NCBI GenBank assembly: GCA_029953615.1
Contig: CP124529.1
Span: 2,260,998 to 2,324,997, forward strand
From: Pseudomonas putida
GTDB lineage: Bacteria > Pseudomonadota > Gammaproteobacteria > Pseudomonadales > Pseudomonadaceae
Length of the DNA stretch: 64,000 nt
Reading direction: 5' to 3'
Part shown: positions 19,675-31,334 of the stretch, piece after piece
Position numbering within the stretch: position 1 is the stretch's first letter
How the letters are laid out: every line of letters begins with the position of its first letter
Translations under genes and position numbers: made by a program
The notes under the pieces: model-generated
Seen by the model: the letters and a program-made list of their open reading frames with translations, nothing else
The model's database searches: none
What the model was told of the DNA's origin: nothing

Positions 19675-20448
19675 CTATAAGCCGTTACTGCTGGCCAGAA
19701 TATGCGAATGCATACCGCCATCGACCGCCACATTGGTACCGCGCATCCAGCGTGATCCGTCGCTGAGCAGAAAGGCCACTACCGGCGCAATATCGGAAGC
19801 GTGGCCGGGTCGATCCATGGTTTTCATGTCTTCTTCGGCACGGGCACCGAGGGTTTCGATGAAGTCCTTGAGGATCGGTGTGTCTACCGGGCCTGGGCTG
19901 ACGGCATTCATGCGAATGCCGCGATCGCGCCAGGTCCAGCGATGCTGCAAGGTCCAGGCGATCAGCGCTTCCTTGGAGAAAAAATAGCTGCGCGCGCCGA
20001 CGATCTCATGGCGAGCACAGAACGCCGCTGCGCCAGAGAAACTCAGATGTTCACTGTCTTTGATCGCAGCGATTGACTGTGGCCAGCCCACACCCGCGAG
20101 CGAGGCCAAGTTGACGATGGAGGCGTTGTCGGCGAGGCGCGGCAACATCCCTAGCGTAAGGTACTTGAGACCGACCAGATTGACCTTGAGCACCAGCTCG
20201 GCATTTTGCGTCGGTGCCAAGCCAGCGATATTGGCCAGGCCGTCAATGCCATCGGGCAGCTGCCCGAGCAATGAGTCGATCGAGGCCTGGGACGACAAGT
20301 CGGCCTGGATGAAGCGGTCGACCTCGACTGTGGGGCGGTTGATGTCAACGCCGATCACGTGGGCACCCTGGGCGCGCGCAAGCCGGGCGGTTTCTTCACC
20401 GATGCCTGAGGACACACCTGTGATGACCAGCACTTTACCGTTCAGCAT
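19675..20448 (-). CDS. SDR-family aryl-alcohol (coniferyl-alcohol-like) dehydrogenase
   Basis: A 257-aa short-chain dehydrogenase with the cofactor motif ITGVSSGIG near residue 9, an Asp at the end of the second strand (VIGVDIN) that favours NAD+, and the catalytic SYFFSKEAL (Tyr-x3-Lys) near residue 155. It resembles CalA-type coniferyl alcohol dehydrogenases in its overall pattern, including the C-terminal WMRGTNVAVDGGM. ATG 20448 follows GGGAGAACG. It is the third gene of the pobA-aldehyde dehydrogenase operon, 19 bases after the second gene. By context it may interconvert (4-hydroxy)benzyl alcohol and aldehyde. Substrate is inference. Confidence 0.8.
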   Translation of the reverse strand: MLNGKVLVITGVSSGIGEETARLARAQGAHVIGVDINRPTVEVDRFIQADLSSQASIDSLLGQLPDGIDGLANIAGLAPTQNAELVLKVNLVGLKYLTLGMLPRLADNASIVNLASLAGVGWPQSIAAIKDSEHLSFSGAAAFCARHEIVGARSYFFSKEALIAWTLQHRWTWRDRGIRMNAVSPGPVDTPILKDFIETLGARAEEDMKTMDRPGHASDIAPVVAFLLSDGSRWMRGTNVAVDGGMHSHILASSNGL

Positions 20449-20467
20449 GATCGTTCTCCCGTTGGCC

Positions 20468-21943
20468 TCAGAATGGATAGCGTCGCGGGCTGGCTTGCAC
20501 GCTGATCCAATGATCGGTAGTGAACTCCTCGATGGCCCAGTCGCCATTGAAACGACCAAGCCCAGAGTTCTTTTCGCCACCAAATGGTGCATGCGCCTCG
20601 TCATTCACCGGGATATCGTTGACGTGAGTCATCCCGGCCTTGACCTTGCGGGCGAAGCGCACAGCACGTTCCAGATCGCCACTGAACACAGCGCTGGACA
20701 GGCCAAATTCGCTGTCGTTGGCCAGCTCGAGGGCGTGGGCTTCATCACGTGCGCGCTGAATTCCAACCAGAGGGCCAAAGATCTCCTCGCGGGCGATCTC
20801 CATATCCTTGGTGACATCCGCAAACACATGCGGCGCCAGCAATTGCCCTTGTACCTCGCCTTCGACTACGGTCCGGGCACCCTCCTGCTTGGCTCGCGCA
20901 ATCTTTTCCACCAGACCTTGCAATTGCTTGGCATTGATAATCGGCCCGATCACTGTGTCAGCCTCGTGTGGGTTGCCGACTTTCAACGCTTTTACTTTCT
21001 TGGCATAACCCGCGACAAATTCATCGTAGATCGCGTCTTCAACGATGATCCGGTTGATCGCCATGCAGATCTGACCCTGATGAAGGAACTTGCCCATCAC
21101 CGCCGCGCCTACCGCTTGTTCGAGGTCAGCATCGGCCAGGACCACGAAGGGGCTGTTGCCACCCAGTTCTAGCGCCACATGCTTGAGGTGCTGCCCGCCC
21201 GATGCCAGGCGGCCGATGTTCAGCCCGACTGGGGTCGAGCCTGTGAAGGAGATGAACTTGGGCACCTCATGCTCGACGAACGCATTGCCGATTTTCGCCC
21301 CGGCGCCGACCACGACGCTGATCAGCCCCGCCGGCAGCCCGGCTGCCTCGTACAGACTGGCCAGGAGCAGACCGCCGGTGACCGGCGTGTCGCTGGCAGG
21401 CTTGATCACTACAGCGTTACCCAAGGCCAAGGCAGGCGCAACGGAGCGCTGCGACAAGTGCAGAGGGAAGTTCCATGGGCTGATCACGCCAACAACCCCG
21501 AGCGCCTCACGGTATACGCGGTTTTCCTTGCCAGGCACATTGGACGGCAACAGGCGGCCGTGAACCCGGGCCGGGAACGAGGCCGACTCCAGGGTAATGC
21601 TGCGCGCCGCGCCCCATTCGATTTGCGCTTTGATGCGGGTACTGCCCGACTCGCGAATGATCCAGTCGATGATCGCTTCGCGGTGCTCGTCGAATAACTG
21701 CACCACGCGATGCATCACCGCTGCCCGCTCGGCAGGGCCGGTGGCGGCCCACTGCACCTGCGCTTGCGCGGCCTTGCGATAGGCTTCATCAAGGTCGTCG
21801 CGATCAGCCTGGACAATTTGCGCCAACTCGCTGCCATCGAACGGGTTGGTCACCTGCAGCACACTGCCGTCACGGCCGTCGCGCCATTGACCTGCAATGA
21901 ACTGTTGGGAGAAGACTGGGAATTGCGTGGCAAGGTGAGTCAT
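20468..21943 (-). CDS. Benzaldehyde dehydrogenase-type aldehyde dehydrogenase
   Basis: A 491-aa NAD(P)+-dependent aldehyde dehydrogenase. The glutamate motif is [11 protein letters not shown], and the catalytic Cys is in [13 protein letters not shown]. The C-terminal [20 protein letters not shown] closely resembles the tail of XylC-type benzaldehyde dehydrogenases. It follows pobA on the same strand, 64 bases away, and precedes the SDR gene. Oxidation of (4-hydroxy)benzaldehyde to (4-hydroxy)benzoate would link benzoylformate decarboxylase to PobA. The close relatives vanillin and 4-hydroxybenzaldehyde dehydrogenases are the main alternatives and would still fit. Confidence 0.87.
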   Translation of the reverse strand: MTHLATQFPVFSQQFIAGQWRDGRDGSVLQVTNPFDGSELAQIVQADRDDLDEAYRKAAQAQVQWAATGPAERAAVMHRVVQLFDEHREAIIDWIIRESGSTRIKAQIEWGAARSITLESASFPARVHGRLLPSNVPGKENRVYREALGVVGVISPWNFPLHLSQRSVAPALALGNAVVIKPASDTPVTGGLLLASLYEAAGLPAGLISVVVGAGAKIGNAFVEHEVPKFISFTGSTPVGLNIGRLASGGQHLKHVALELGGNSPFVVLADADLEQAVGAAVMGKFLHQGQICMAINRIIVEDAIYDEFVAGYAKKVKALKVGNPHEADTVIGPIINAKQLQGLVEKIARAKQEGARTVVEGEVQGQLLAPHVFADVTKDMEIAREEIFGPLVGIQRARDEAHALELANDSEFGLSSAVFSGDLERAVRFARKVKAGMTHVNDIPVNDEAHAPFGGEKNSGLGRFNGDWAIEEFTTDHWISVQASPRRYPF

Positions 21944-22007
21944 GAGTTACCTCTTTATTGGAGTAGCGCTCATCGTTCGATGAGTCGTTGATCACAGCGC
22001 AGGGGGT

Positions 22008-23225
<1,218 letters not shown>

Positions 23226-23324
23226 TTACGATTTGTCGTTCTGTATTTTTCGCAGATAAAGGTTCTATAAAAAGGCAATTTCTGCTTTATTTTTAGGACT
23301 TTTCGAGGATCGGCAGGTATCCGT

Positions 23325-24194
23325 ATGGCGACTGTGAATGGCATCCCGGTGTTCAAGCTCTACGGCGAGACGTCCTGGCCGACGCCGGACCTGATCCACT
23401 GCGAGTCGATACCTGAGCGCAGCCGTTTGCATGATTGGGAAATTAAGACCCACCGCCACGGTGACCTTGCTCAGTTGCTCTACGTACAGGCCGGACAGGC
23501 CCGGGTCTTGGTCGAAGGTGTCGAGCAACAAGTGAGCGGCGGTGCCCTGCAGATTGTTCCGGTGATGAGCATTCATGGTTTTCGCTTCTCCGAGGACATT
23601 CAGGGCTACGTGATAAGCCTGGCCAAGCCGGTACTCGACCGCTTTGCGCCGTTGCTTGAAGGCAAGCCGATGGCTGAAGCACACTGCTACTGGGCCGGCG
23701 ATGACCGTGATTACCTTGAACAGTTGCTCGCCCAGCTGACCGAGGAATACGCCTCCCGCCGGCCGGAGCGCGACCTGATGTTGCAGTCGCTGCTGTGCGC
23801 CCTGCTGGTATGGATCTCGCGGCGTTCTCGCGAACGTGCACAGCACATCGCCAAACCCCGAGAGCGCGGCATGCAGCACCTCGATCACCTCGCGCAGCTG
23901 ATTGAAAAGCACTTCCGGGAACACCAACAGATCGAGCACTACGCCCAGCAGATCGGCGTCAGCACTGCCCACCTCAATGCGCTGTGCCGGCAGCTTGCCG
24001 GGCAGTCTGCGCTGCAACTGGTCAACCAACGGGTGATCCTCGAGGCCAAGCGCAACCTGGTCTACACCTCCATGACCATCGGACAGGTAGCCGACAGCCT
24101 GGGCTTTGCCGAGCAGGCTTATTTCTCGCGCTACTTCAAGCGGGCCACCGGGCTGACGCCCAAGGAGTTCCGCCTGCAACGCAGCGAGGTTTAG
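23325..24194 (+). CDS. pobC: AraC-family activator of pobA (PobC/PobR type)
   Basis: A 289-aa regulator with an N-terminal cupin sensing domain (THRHGDLAQLLYVQAG) and a C-terminal AraC DNA-binding pair, including IGVSTAHLNALCRQLAG and VADSLGFAEQAYFSRYFKR. Pseudomonads use an AraC-type protein, called PobC or PobR, to switch on pobA in response to 4-hydroxybenzoate, unlike the IclR-type PobR of Acinetobacter. It is divergent from pobA with 132 bases between them. Its stop overlaps the convergent reductase gene by four bases. Confidence 0.9.
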   Translation: MATVNGIPVFKLYGETSWPTPDLIHCESIPERSRLHDWEIKTHRHGDLAQLLYVQAGQARVLVEGVEQQVSGGALQIVPVMSIHGFRFSEDIQGYVISLAKPVLDRFAPLLEGKPMAEAHCYWAGDDRDYLEQLLAQLTEEYASRRPERDLMLQSLLCALLVWISRRSRERAQHIAKPRERGMQHLDHLAQLIEKHFREHQQIEHYAQQIGVSTAHLNALCRQLAGQSALQLVNQRVILEAKRNLVYTSMTIGQVADSLGFAEQAYFSRYFKRATGLTPKEFRLQRSEV

Positions 24195-25099
24195 CCCTCG
24201 CTGACCTTGACCAGGTTGTACAGCGCCTGCAGCACTGGCGTCGCCACGCCCAAGCGCTTGCCCTGCGCGACGACTGCTCCATTGATGAAATCAATCTCGG
24301 TTTTTCGCCCGGCTTCCAGGTCCTGCAGCATCGACGGCTTGTGCTGCTGGTGATTGCGCAAGGCGTAGTCGACGGCAGCGTTGACTCGCGCGCCATCTAC
24401 CGCGATGCCATTCGCCTGGGCAACGGCCACTGTTTCCGCAAGGATGCTGTCCAATACCTGGCGCCCCTGCTCGGAGCTGCCAACCGCACCGACCGTCTGT
24501 CGAGTAACGGCACACACCGAGTTGAGTGCTGCGTTGAAGGCAACCTTTTCCCAGATCGCTACCTGTACCTGCGGATCGGCCTCACAGGCCAATCCAGCCT
24601 GGCTGAATACAGCGGCAACCTCTTGAACCACCGGACTGTCTTCGCCGCTATAGGACCAGAGGTTGACGTGGCCTTCGCCATGGCTATGCACCACGCCTGG
24701 CGCCACTAGGTCGGCAGGAAAGTTGGTCATGCCGACGATCACGCGTTCAGCAGGCACCACCTCGGCAATCAGTTCGGCGTTGCCCAGGCCATTCTGTAAC
24801 GACAGCGCCCAGGTGTCGGACCCGACCAGATGACGCACTGAGTCGATCGCCGCTGCGGTGTGAAAACCTTTGGTGAAGATCACCAGCAAATCAACGTGGC
24901 CAGAAAATTGCGCTGCCCGTCCAATCGGGACCTGCACGGTTGCCTGCACATCGGGGGTTTCCAGGCGCAGACCCTGCCGGCTGATGATCTCGATGGCGTG
25001 GTCGGAGGCTTCGACAAACGAAACATCTTGCCCTGCCAATGCCAGACGGGCGCCAAACAGACCGCCCATGGCTCCCGCACCAACAATCGCAATCTTCAT
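24191..25099 (-). CDS. Ketopantoate-reductase-family dehydrogenase, candidate (R)-mandelate dehydrogenase
   Basis: A 302-aa protein with the N-terminal NAD(P) fold (IVGAGAMGGLFGARLA), the domain-linking segment WEKVAFNAALNSVCAVT with the catalytic Lys, and KPSMLQDLEAGRKTEID in the helical C-terminal domain. These are hallmarks of ketopantoate reductase (PanE). A biosynthetic role is unlikely within a catabolic island. Enterococcal D-mandelate dehydrogenases belong to this same family, so oxidation of (R)-mandelate to benzoylformate is a plausible role. This would pair with the divergent nitrilase gene 229 bases away and complement the (S)-specific FMN enzyme encoded at 42194. The family is certain; the substrate is inference. 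Confidence 0.75.
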   Translation of the reverse strand: MKIAIVGAGAMGGLFGARLALAGQDVSFVEASDHAIEIISRQGLRLETPDVQATVQVPIGRAAQFSGHVDLLVIFTKGFHTAAAIDSVRHLVGSDTWALSLQNGLGNAELIAEVVPAERVIVGMTNFPADLVAPGVVHSHGEGHVNLWSYSGEDSPVVQEVAAVFSQAGLACEADPQVQVAIWEKVAFNAALNSVCAVTRQTVGAVGSSEQGRQVLDSILAETVAVAQANGIAVDGARVNAAVDYALRNHQQHKPSMLQDLEAGRKTEIDFINGAVVAQGKRLGVATPVLQALYNLVKVSEG

Positions 25100-25328
25100 C
25101 GCTGTTCTCCGAGTGGTAAAGACACACTGTAAGAACTCGTCGGATATCTCACAAATAGATGGTTGATAGGAAAACCATAGACCGCACTTATTTAACCTTG
25201 AACATTACGCCTTCCCAGGGCAGCGCCCTGGATTTGCTACGCCTAGGCAACTTTGGCGGTACGCAGGGTAAAAAGCGCCGCAGGCCAGCTCCATAGAATG
25301 AGGCTGCACATGCCCCAAGGAGCCTGCG

Positions 25329-26395
<1,067 letters not shown>

Positions 26396-26475
26396 GGCGG
26401 CACCCCACATAAGAATCGACCCGCCAGCGCCCCCTTTGCTCACTGCCAATAATAAATTTCTGGAGCAATCACATC

Positions 26476-27369
26476 ATGCAAGCCCGCAAAGACAAGACCG
26501 TCTTCACAACCTTGTGTGCAGCCCTCACAGCGTTGGCTCTGGCCAACAGCAACGTCGTCGACGCCGCCGTGCTATCAACCGATCCCGGCGACTATGTCGC
26601 CTTGCCACCGGGCACCGAGTTGGGTCTGCTGTATTACCAGCACACCGAACGCAACCGTATCAAGCTCGATGGCCGCACCGTGACCAAGGACTTTGGCCTG
26701 GACAGCGACATCGGCATCGCTCGCTTCGTGCACTGGACCACCTTGGGCGGTTTCACCGTCACGCCACAAGTCATCCTGCCCTTCGGCCATCTCGACCTGA
26801 GCGGCAGCAAGGACTATAGCGTCAGCGGCGCCGCAGACCCTATGGTCGGAAGTGCACTGTGGCTGGTAAACGACCCCAAGCAAGAGCGCTATCTCGCCAT
26901 CGCCGGCTATGTCGGCATGCCACTGGGCAGCTATGACCAAGACGCTCCGGTCAACCTCGGTGAGAACCGCTGGAAAGGCATGCTGCACCTGGCCTATGTG
27001 CAGGCGCTGTTGCCTAACACGCTGTATGCAGAGATAACGCTGGAACACGACACCTTCGGCGATAACGATGACTTCTTCGGCCAGACGCTACGCCAGGACG
27101 ATGTGTTCGAAGTGCAAACGCACCTGCGCTATGTCTTCAACCAGACGAATCAGTTCGCTGTCAGCTGGTTTCACACCACAGGTGGCGAAACCCATGTCGG
27201 TGGCGTGGCCCAGAACGACACGACCGGCACCCAGCGCTATCTGCTGACGTGGCAGCATTTCCTGCAACCGACCCTGCAGGTACAGACCCAATTCGGCCAG
27301 GACCTTGATGTCGTCAACGGCGCTCAGGAGAAATTCCGGGTGAACGTCCGCATCGCACACGCCTTCTGA
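26476..27369 (+). CDS. Phenol-degradation MetA-type outer-membrane protein
   Basis: A 297-aa exported protein with a signal peptide (TLCAALTALALANSNVVDA) and alternating beta strands ending RVNVRIAHAF, an outer-membrane barrel with a C-terminal Phe. It fits the 'MetA pathway of phenol degradation' family that recurs in aromatic catabolic operons and probably forms a substrate channel. It follows the nitrilase by 80 bases and precedes an MFS carrier by 26 bases, so the three likely form an operon for nitrile or hydroxy-acid uptake and hydrolysis. The substrate is unknown. Confidence 0.78.
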   Translation: MQARKDKTVFTTLCAALTALALANSNVVDAAVLSTDPGDYVALPPGTELGLLYYQHTERNRIKLDGRTVTKDFGLDSDIGIARFVHWTTLGGFTVTPQVILPFGHLDLSGSKDYSVSGAADPMVGSALWLVNDPKQERYLAIAGYVGMPLGSYDQDAPVNLGENRWKGMLHLAYVQALLPNTLYAEITLEHDTFGDNDDFFGQTLRQDDVFEVQTHLRYVFNQTNQFAVSWFHTTGGETHVGGVAQNDTTGTQRYLLTWQHFLQPTLQVQTQFGQDLDVVNGAQEKFRVNVRIAHAF

Positions 27370-27395
27370 CGCCCACTCCTTTCTGAGCACTAACC

Positions 27396-28622
27396 ATGAA
27401 AAAACTCTCTTACGAGTGGAAGCTGGTACTCCTGCTGGCTGTCCTGTTCGGGATCGTCGGCCTTGACCGGTTTGTCGTTCTCTATCTGTTCCCAGTGATC
27501 ATCCCTGAGCTTGGCCTCAACAATATGCAGGCCGGCGCCATAGCTTCCGTGCTGGCGTTAACCTGGGCGATCTCGACCTGGGTACTGGGCAGCATGTCCG
27601 ACAAGTACGGGCGCAAGCGGGTGCTGATCTATTCGACGCTGTTTTTCTCGCTGATGACCTGGATGACAGCTATCGCCAAGAGTTTCACCAGCATGCTGGT
27701 GATCCGAGGGCTGCTGGGCATAGGCGAAGGTGGCGTATTCAGCACCAGCGTCGCAGCCATTGCCAGCGCCTCCTCGCCCGATAAAAAAGGCCTCAACCTG
27801 GGGATCCACCAGGCCTTCTTCCCGCTGCTGGGGATCGGGCTGGGGCCGATCATCGCCACTCAGCTCAATAACTACATGCCCTGGGAGATGGTCTTTATCG
27901 TGGTGGGCGTGCCCGGCGTGCTGCTAGCCTGGTGTTTGGCCAGGTTCATGCGTGAGCCCGCACGGGAGGCGCCAAGTGCCCACGGCGCCTCAAGCGATGG
28001 CGCCTTCGCGGCGCTGCGTTACCGTAACATCTGGGTCGCCACCATGGTCAGTTGCTGCTTCCAGACGGGCCTGTTCGTTTTCTCGACCTTCGTTGCGCTG
28101 TACCTGACCCAGGTCGTAGGCCTGGAACTGAGTACGGTTGGCCTGATCGTTTCCGGCTGGGGCTTCGGCGGTTTCTTCGGCATGATTATTATGCCGGCGC
28201 TGTCTGACCGTGTTGGCCGGCGCCCGATCATGATTGTCTGCGCGGCGGCCTACAGCGCGCTGATGCTGGTATTTGCGCTGTACCCACTGCCCCCGGCCGG
28301 TATGTTCGCGCTGTTGTTCATTGCAGGTGTATTCGGCTTCGGCATTGCGCCGATATTTCTGGCGATCATCCCCGCAGAAACCGTACCCGCGCGCATGACC
28401 GGTAGCGCCGTGGGCATTCCGACCTGCATCGGCGAGATGCTCGGTGGCGTTCTCATGCCTATCGTCGCGGGAGGGCTAGCTGATGCATTTGGCCTGCAGT
28501 ATCCGATGATGATTGTCGGCGTGGCCTTCGCCACCATCGCTATCGTCTCGTTCGCCTTCATCGAAACGGCGCCACGCGCCTTAGCCAGCGCAGCATCCCC
28601 TGAGCGTGCCGCCACCCTGTAG
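27396..28622 (+). CDS. MFS transporter in the nitrilase operon
   Basis: A 408-aa inner-membrane carrier with twelve likely helices. The MFS loop 2-3 signature is GSMSDKYGRKRVL, and its repeat in the second half is ALSDRVGRRPIMI. It belongs with the metabolite:H+ symporter type but lacks the DGYD motif of the aromatic acid AAHS carriers, having GLDRFVVLYLFP at that place. It lies 26 bases after the porin-like gene. Import of an arylhydroxynitrile, its acid, or a related compound is inferred from context only. Confidence 0.83.
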   Translation: MKKLSYEWKLVLLLAVLFGIVGLDRFVVLYLFPVIIPELGLNNMQAGAIASVLALTWAISTWVLGSMSDKYGRKRVLIYSTLFFSLMTWMTAIAKSFTSMLVIRGLLGIGEGGVFSTSVAAIASASSPDKKGLNLGIHQAFFPLLGIGLGPIIATQLNNYMPWEMVFIVVGVPGVLLAWCLARFMREPAREAPSAHGASSDGAFAALRYRNIWVATMVSCCFQTGLFVFSTFVALYLTQVVGLELSTVGLIVSGWGFGGFFGMIIMPALSDRVGRRPIMIVCAAAYSALMLVFALYPLPPAGMFALLFIAGVFGFGIAPIFLAIIPAETVPARMTGSAVGIPTCIGEMLGGVLMPIVAGGLADAFGLQYPMMIVGVAFATIAIVSFAFIETAPRALASAASPERAATL

Positions 28623-28678
28623 TGATGGCCTGGCCCCGCTCGCTTGGCATTGGCCACAGCGCGGGGCCTGCAGGATGT

Positions 28679-29653
28679 TTACTTCGTGGGCAGCGAGACC
28701 GCGCGATATTCGCGGGGAGACATACCCAGGTGACGTTTGAACACCCGACTGAAATGCGCATTGCTGGAGAAGCCCCAGCTATAGGCGATGTCGCTGATGC
28801 TGCGGTCACGCAGGCAAGGGTTGGCCAGCGCCATCCGACACAACTCCAGACGCTTGCCCCAGATGTACTCGCTCGCCGAGACCGGTTGCCCGGAAAATAC
28901 CCGGTGCACAGAGCTGACGGACATCTTCAGCTGTTCGGCGATCCACTCGACACTCAGCAGTGGCTCGGTCAGATGAGCATCGATCAGGCTCTTGATGCGC
29001 TCAAGGTGAAACTGGACGAGACGGGTGCAAGCCGAGTCGGCCTCATCCTTGGCCAACGACTGCACACCCAGCGAGAGCATCTCCAGCAGCGGTCTGGCAA
29101 AGGCGTCTTCACCCACTTCGGTGGCATGCTTCTGTTCTTCGAACAGCGTCAGCATGAGGCCGCCAATGATCCGGCCAATCGCATTGGCCGTTGTCAGCGG
29201 CTTCGACACTGCACGCTCTGCAGCCGGGTTGTAGAGGTGCATGGTCTCTTGAGGTATGCGCAGCGAGCACATGCGAAAAGCGCGAGGCAGCACGACCTTG
29301 TACGGCCGGCGGGTATCATAAAGGACGATCTCGCCAGCACCTACAGTGCAGCGCCGGTCATCCTGGGTGAGCTCGCACATGCCATGGGTAATCAGGCTCA
29401 GGATGAAATAATGCGGGTCGCCGCCACCGCTGACCCGACGCTCGACGCTGTGCGCACTTGCCTGAAGATCGATCAGATCGAGGCAGCCTAGACGACTGTG
29501 CTTGAGATGCGCCTCAAAACCAACAGGCGCATCGTTACTGGAGAGTCCGCCCAGCTGACAATCAAGTTTGGCGAAGAATCGGCTGCTGATATCGTCCCAG
29601 AAACCGCCGAGCTCTGACGCCGGAACGCAGGCAGTTGAGATGGAAGTCGTCAT
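28679..29653 (-). CDS. AraC-family regulator (FeaR/NitR-like)
   Basis: A 324-aa regulator. The N-terminal two-thirds (for example GFEAHLKHSRLGCLDLIDLQ) is the AraC_binding_2 type sensing domain found in FeaR, the regulator of aromatic amine use, and in NitR of rhodococcal nitrilase. The C-terminal helix-turn-helix pair includes IAEQLKMSVSSVHRVFSGQP and YSWGFSSNAHFSRVFKRHLG. It lies between the convergent nitrilase-MFS operon and the downstream oprD-type gene on the same strand. Control of the nitrilase operon is the obvious guess. The gap 29654-29927 behind it holds no gene I can support. Confidence 0.85.
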   Translation of the reverse strand: MTTSISTACVPASELGGFWDDISSRFFAKLDCQLGGLSSNDAPVGFEAHLKHSRLGCLDLIDLQASAHSVERRVSGGGDPHYFILSLITHGMCELTQDDRRCTVGAGEIVLYDTRRPYKVVLPRAFRMCSLRIPQETMHLYNPAAERAVSKPLTTANAIGRIIGGLMLTLFEEQKHATEVGEDAFARPLLEMLSLGVQSLAKDEADSACTRLVQFHLERIKSLIDAHLTEPLLSVEWIAEQLKMSVSSVHRVFSGQPVSASEYIWGKRLELCRMALANPCLRDRSISDIAYSWGFSSNAHFSRVFKRHLGMSPREYRAVSLPTK

Positions 29654-29927
29654 CGCGGTTACCTGGAAGATGGCATAACGTAAACCTGCAAATAATGTTC
29701 CGCTGAAAACGGTTGGTAGCGCAGCCCGAAGCGCACGGTTGCCTCAGGCAACAATTATGCGACGCTCAGTTAAACAGCGGGGTCTTGCAGCTGGCTGTAC
29801 TCAACGCATGTCCCTGCAGCCCGGTTCGCATGGGTGATAGGCCGCACATTCTCGGTGCATGCGCTGATACCGAAATCCCGAGATGTGTGCTTTGGTAAAC
29901 CGATACCGTTGCCCACCGTCGGCCCAG

Positions 29928-31206
29928 TCAGAAGTTCCAGGTGTAGGTCGTGATAAGACGATTTTCGGCGTAATCGGCACCCGACGCCCTGCCGCTGCCG
30001 TAGCGCGTCTTCACGTCAATGTTGCGCCATTCAAAGCCCAACCCCCTGAGTGCACCGCTTTGCACCACATAGCTGAAGACGAAGTTGCGCTCGCTTTCAG
30101 CATTCTTGTCCAGGTCGTTATTGCCACGATCAATGCCACTGCCACGCAGGTAGCGTGTCATGAACCTGAGGCCAGGTACTCCAAGCGCTACGAAATCGTA
30201 ATCGTAGCGCAGCTGCCAGGACGTCTCGTTGGCCTTGAAGAAGCCAACAGTCGACCAGTTGACCAGGTAAGGTTGCGGTGCATAGCCGTTGAACAACGGG
30301 AAGGCGCTGTCGCCCAGCATGCGCTGATAGCCAACACCCAAGCCATGCCCACCGGTCTTGAGGGTGGTCATGGCTCCGTAGCTCTTGTTATCGATCTCAC
30401 CGTACAGCGCCTGGCCGTCCTCGCGATTCTGGTAGTAACGCAGCTCGGTCAGCAGGGTGTAGTCCGCCCGAGAGCGCCCAGCGGTTGGAGAGGCCTAGAT
30501 AATTCTGCTGGTAGATGTCCTCAAGCTGACCGTAAAAGTAGGTTGCGGACAGGTTAGGGGTGAACTGATAAGTAGCGCCGGCAAAGTTCAGACCGTCGCT
30601 TGGGCGCCGGATGTTAGCCCCATTCATGAGGTAGATCTTTTCCCGGTTCGAGGACTCGCGAGTCGCGATCTCGTTGATCCGCCCCGCGGTTAGCGCAAGG
30701 TTGGACCACTCTTTGGACTCGACCATGACACCCTGGTACGTAGTCACCAGTTGCCGCGAATCGTCGATGTAGGCTACTGGCAAACGTGGACGCAACTCGC
30801 CGACGCGCAGCTCGGTCTGCGAGTATTTGACCTTGCCAGTAACTCCAGTGCGCCCATAGTCGCGCACCTGTTCACCCTTGCTGGCATCGTACGGGATCAC
30901 ACTGTCTGGACCGCGGCCTCCGCCGCCATCAAGGCGATAGGCCCACTGTGTACTGGTCTCTACACCGAACTGCAGAGGGCCTTCGGTATATCCGGAAGCA
31001 AAGCGCAGGTCGAAGCCCTGCGTCCAGCTGCCGACACGTGACTTGGCGGCATCATGCTGCTTGAAATCCCTGTCGATATAAGCATTACGCAGCCCGAGCG
31101 CCACGGTACTGTCTTCGACAAAGTCTGCGTTGGCTGCAAACGATTGGGCAAAGCAGGCACAACCTATCAGCCACACACGGCGGCTGCACATTAGAGACGA
31201 ACGCAT
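29928..31206 (-). pseudogene. OprD-family porin, single +1 frameshift as given
   Basis: OprD-type porins are substrate-specific outer-membrane channels for aromatic acids and other small anions. The signal peptide (RVWLIGCACFAQSFAANA) leads into the family's opening, DFVEDSTVALGLRNAYIDRDF. The C-terminus, RLITTYTWNF, ends in the barrel-sorting Phe. Near 30464-30470 one extra base (GGCGGA for GGCGA on the coding strand) breaks the frame. Removing it yields 425 aa, the normal size. It follows the AAHS transporter gene on the same strand, matching the usual porin-transporter pairing, and probably imports mandelate-type or benzoate-type acids. Confidence 0.85.
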
Positions 31207-31334
31207 ACCCGATACCTTTTTATTATTTTGTGAACGGCACGATCCACCCGCCGCTCATGGCTGAACGGCGGGAATTCCTGACATGGCAAGGTGGGCGCGA
31301 ACTCGCCCTGGATGTACTAGGCGCCGCGCTCAGC

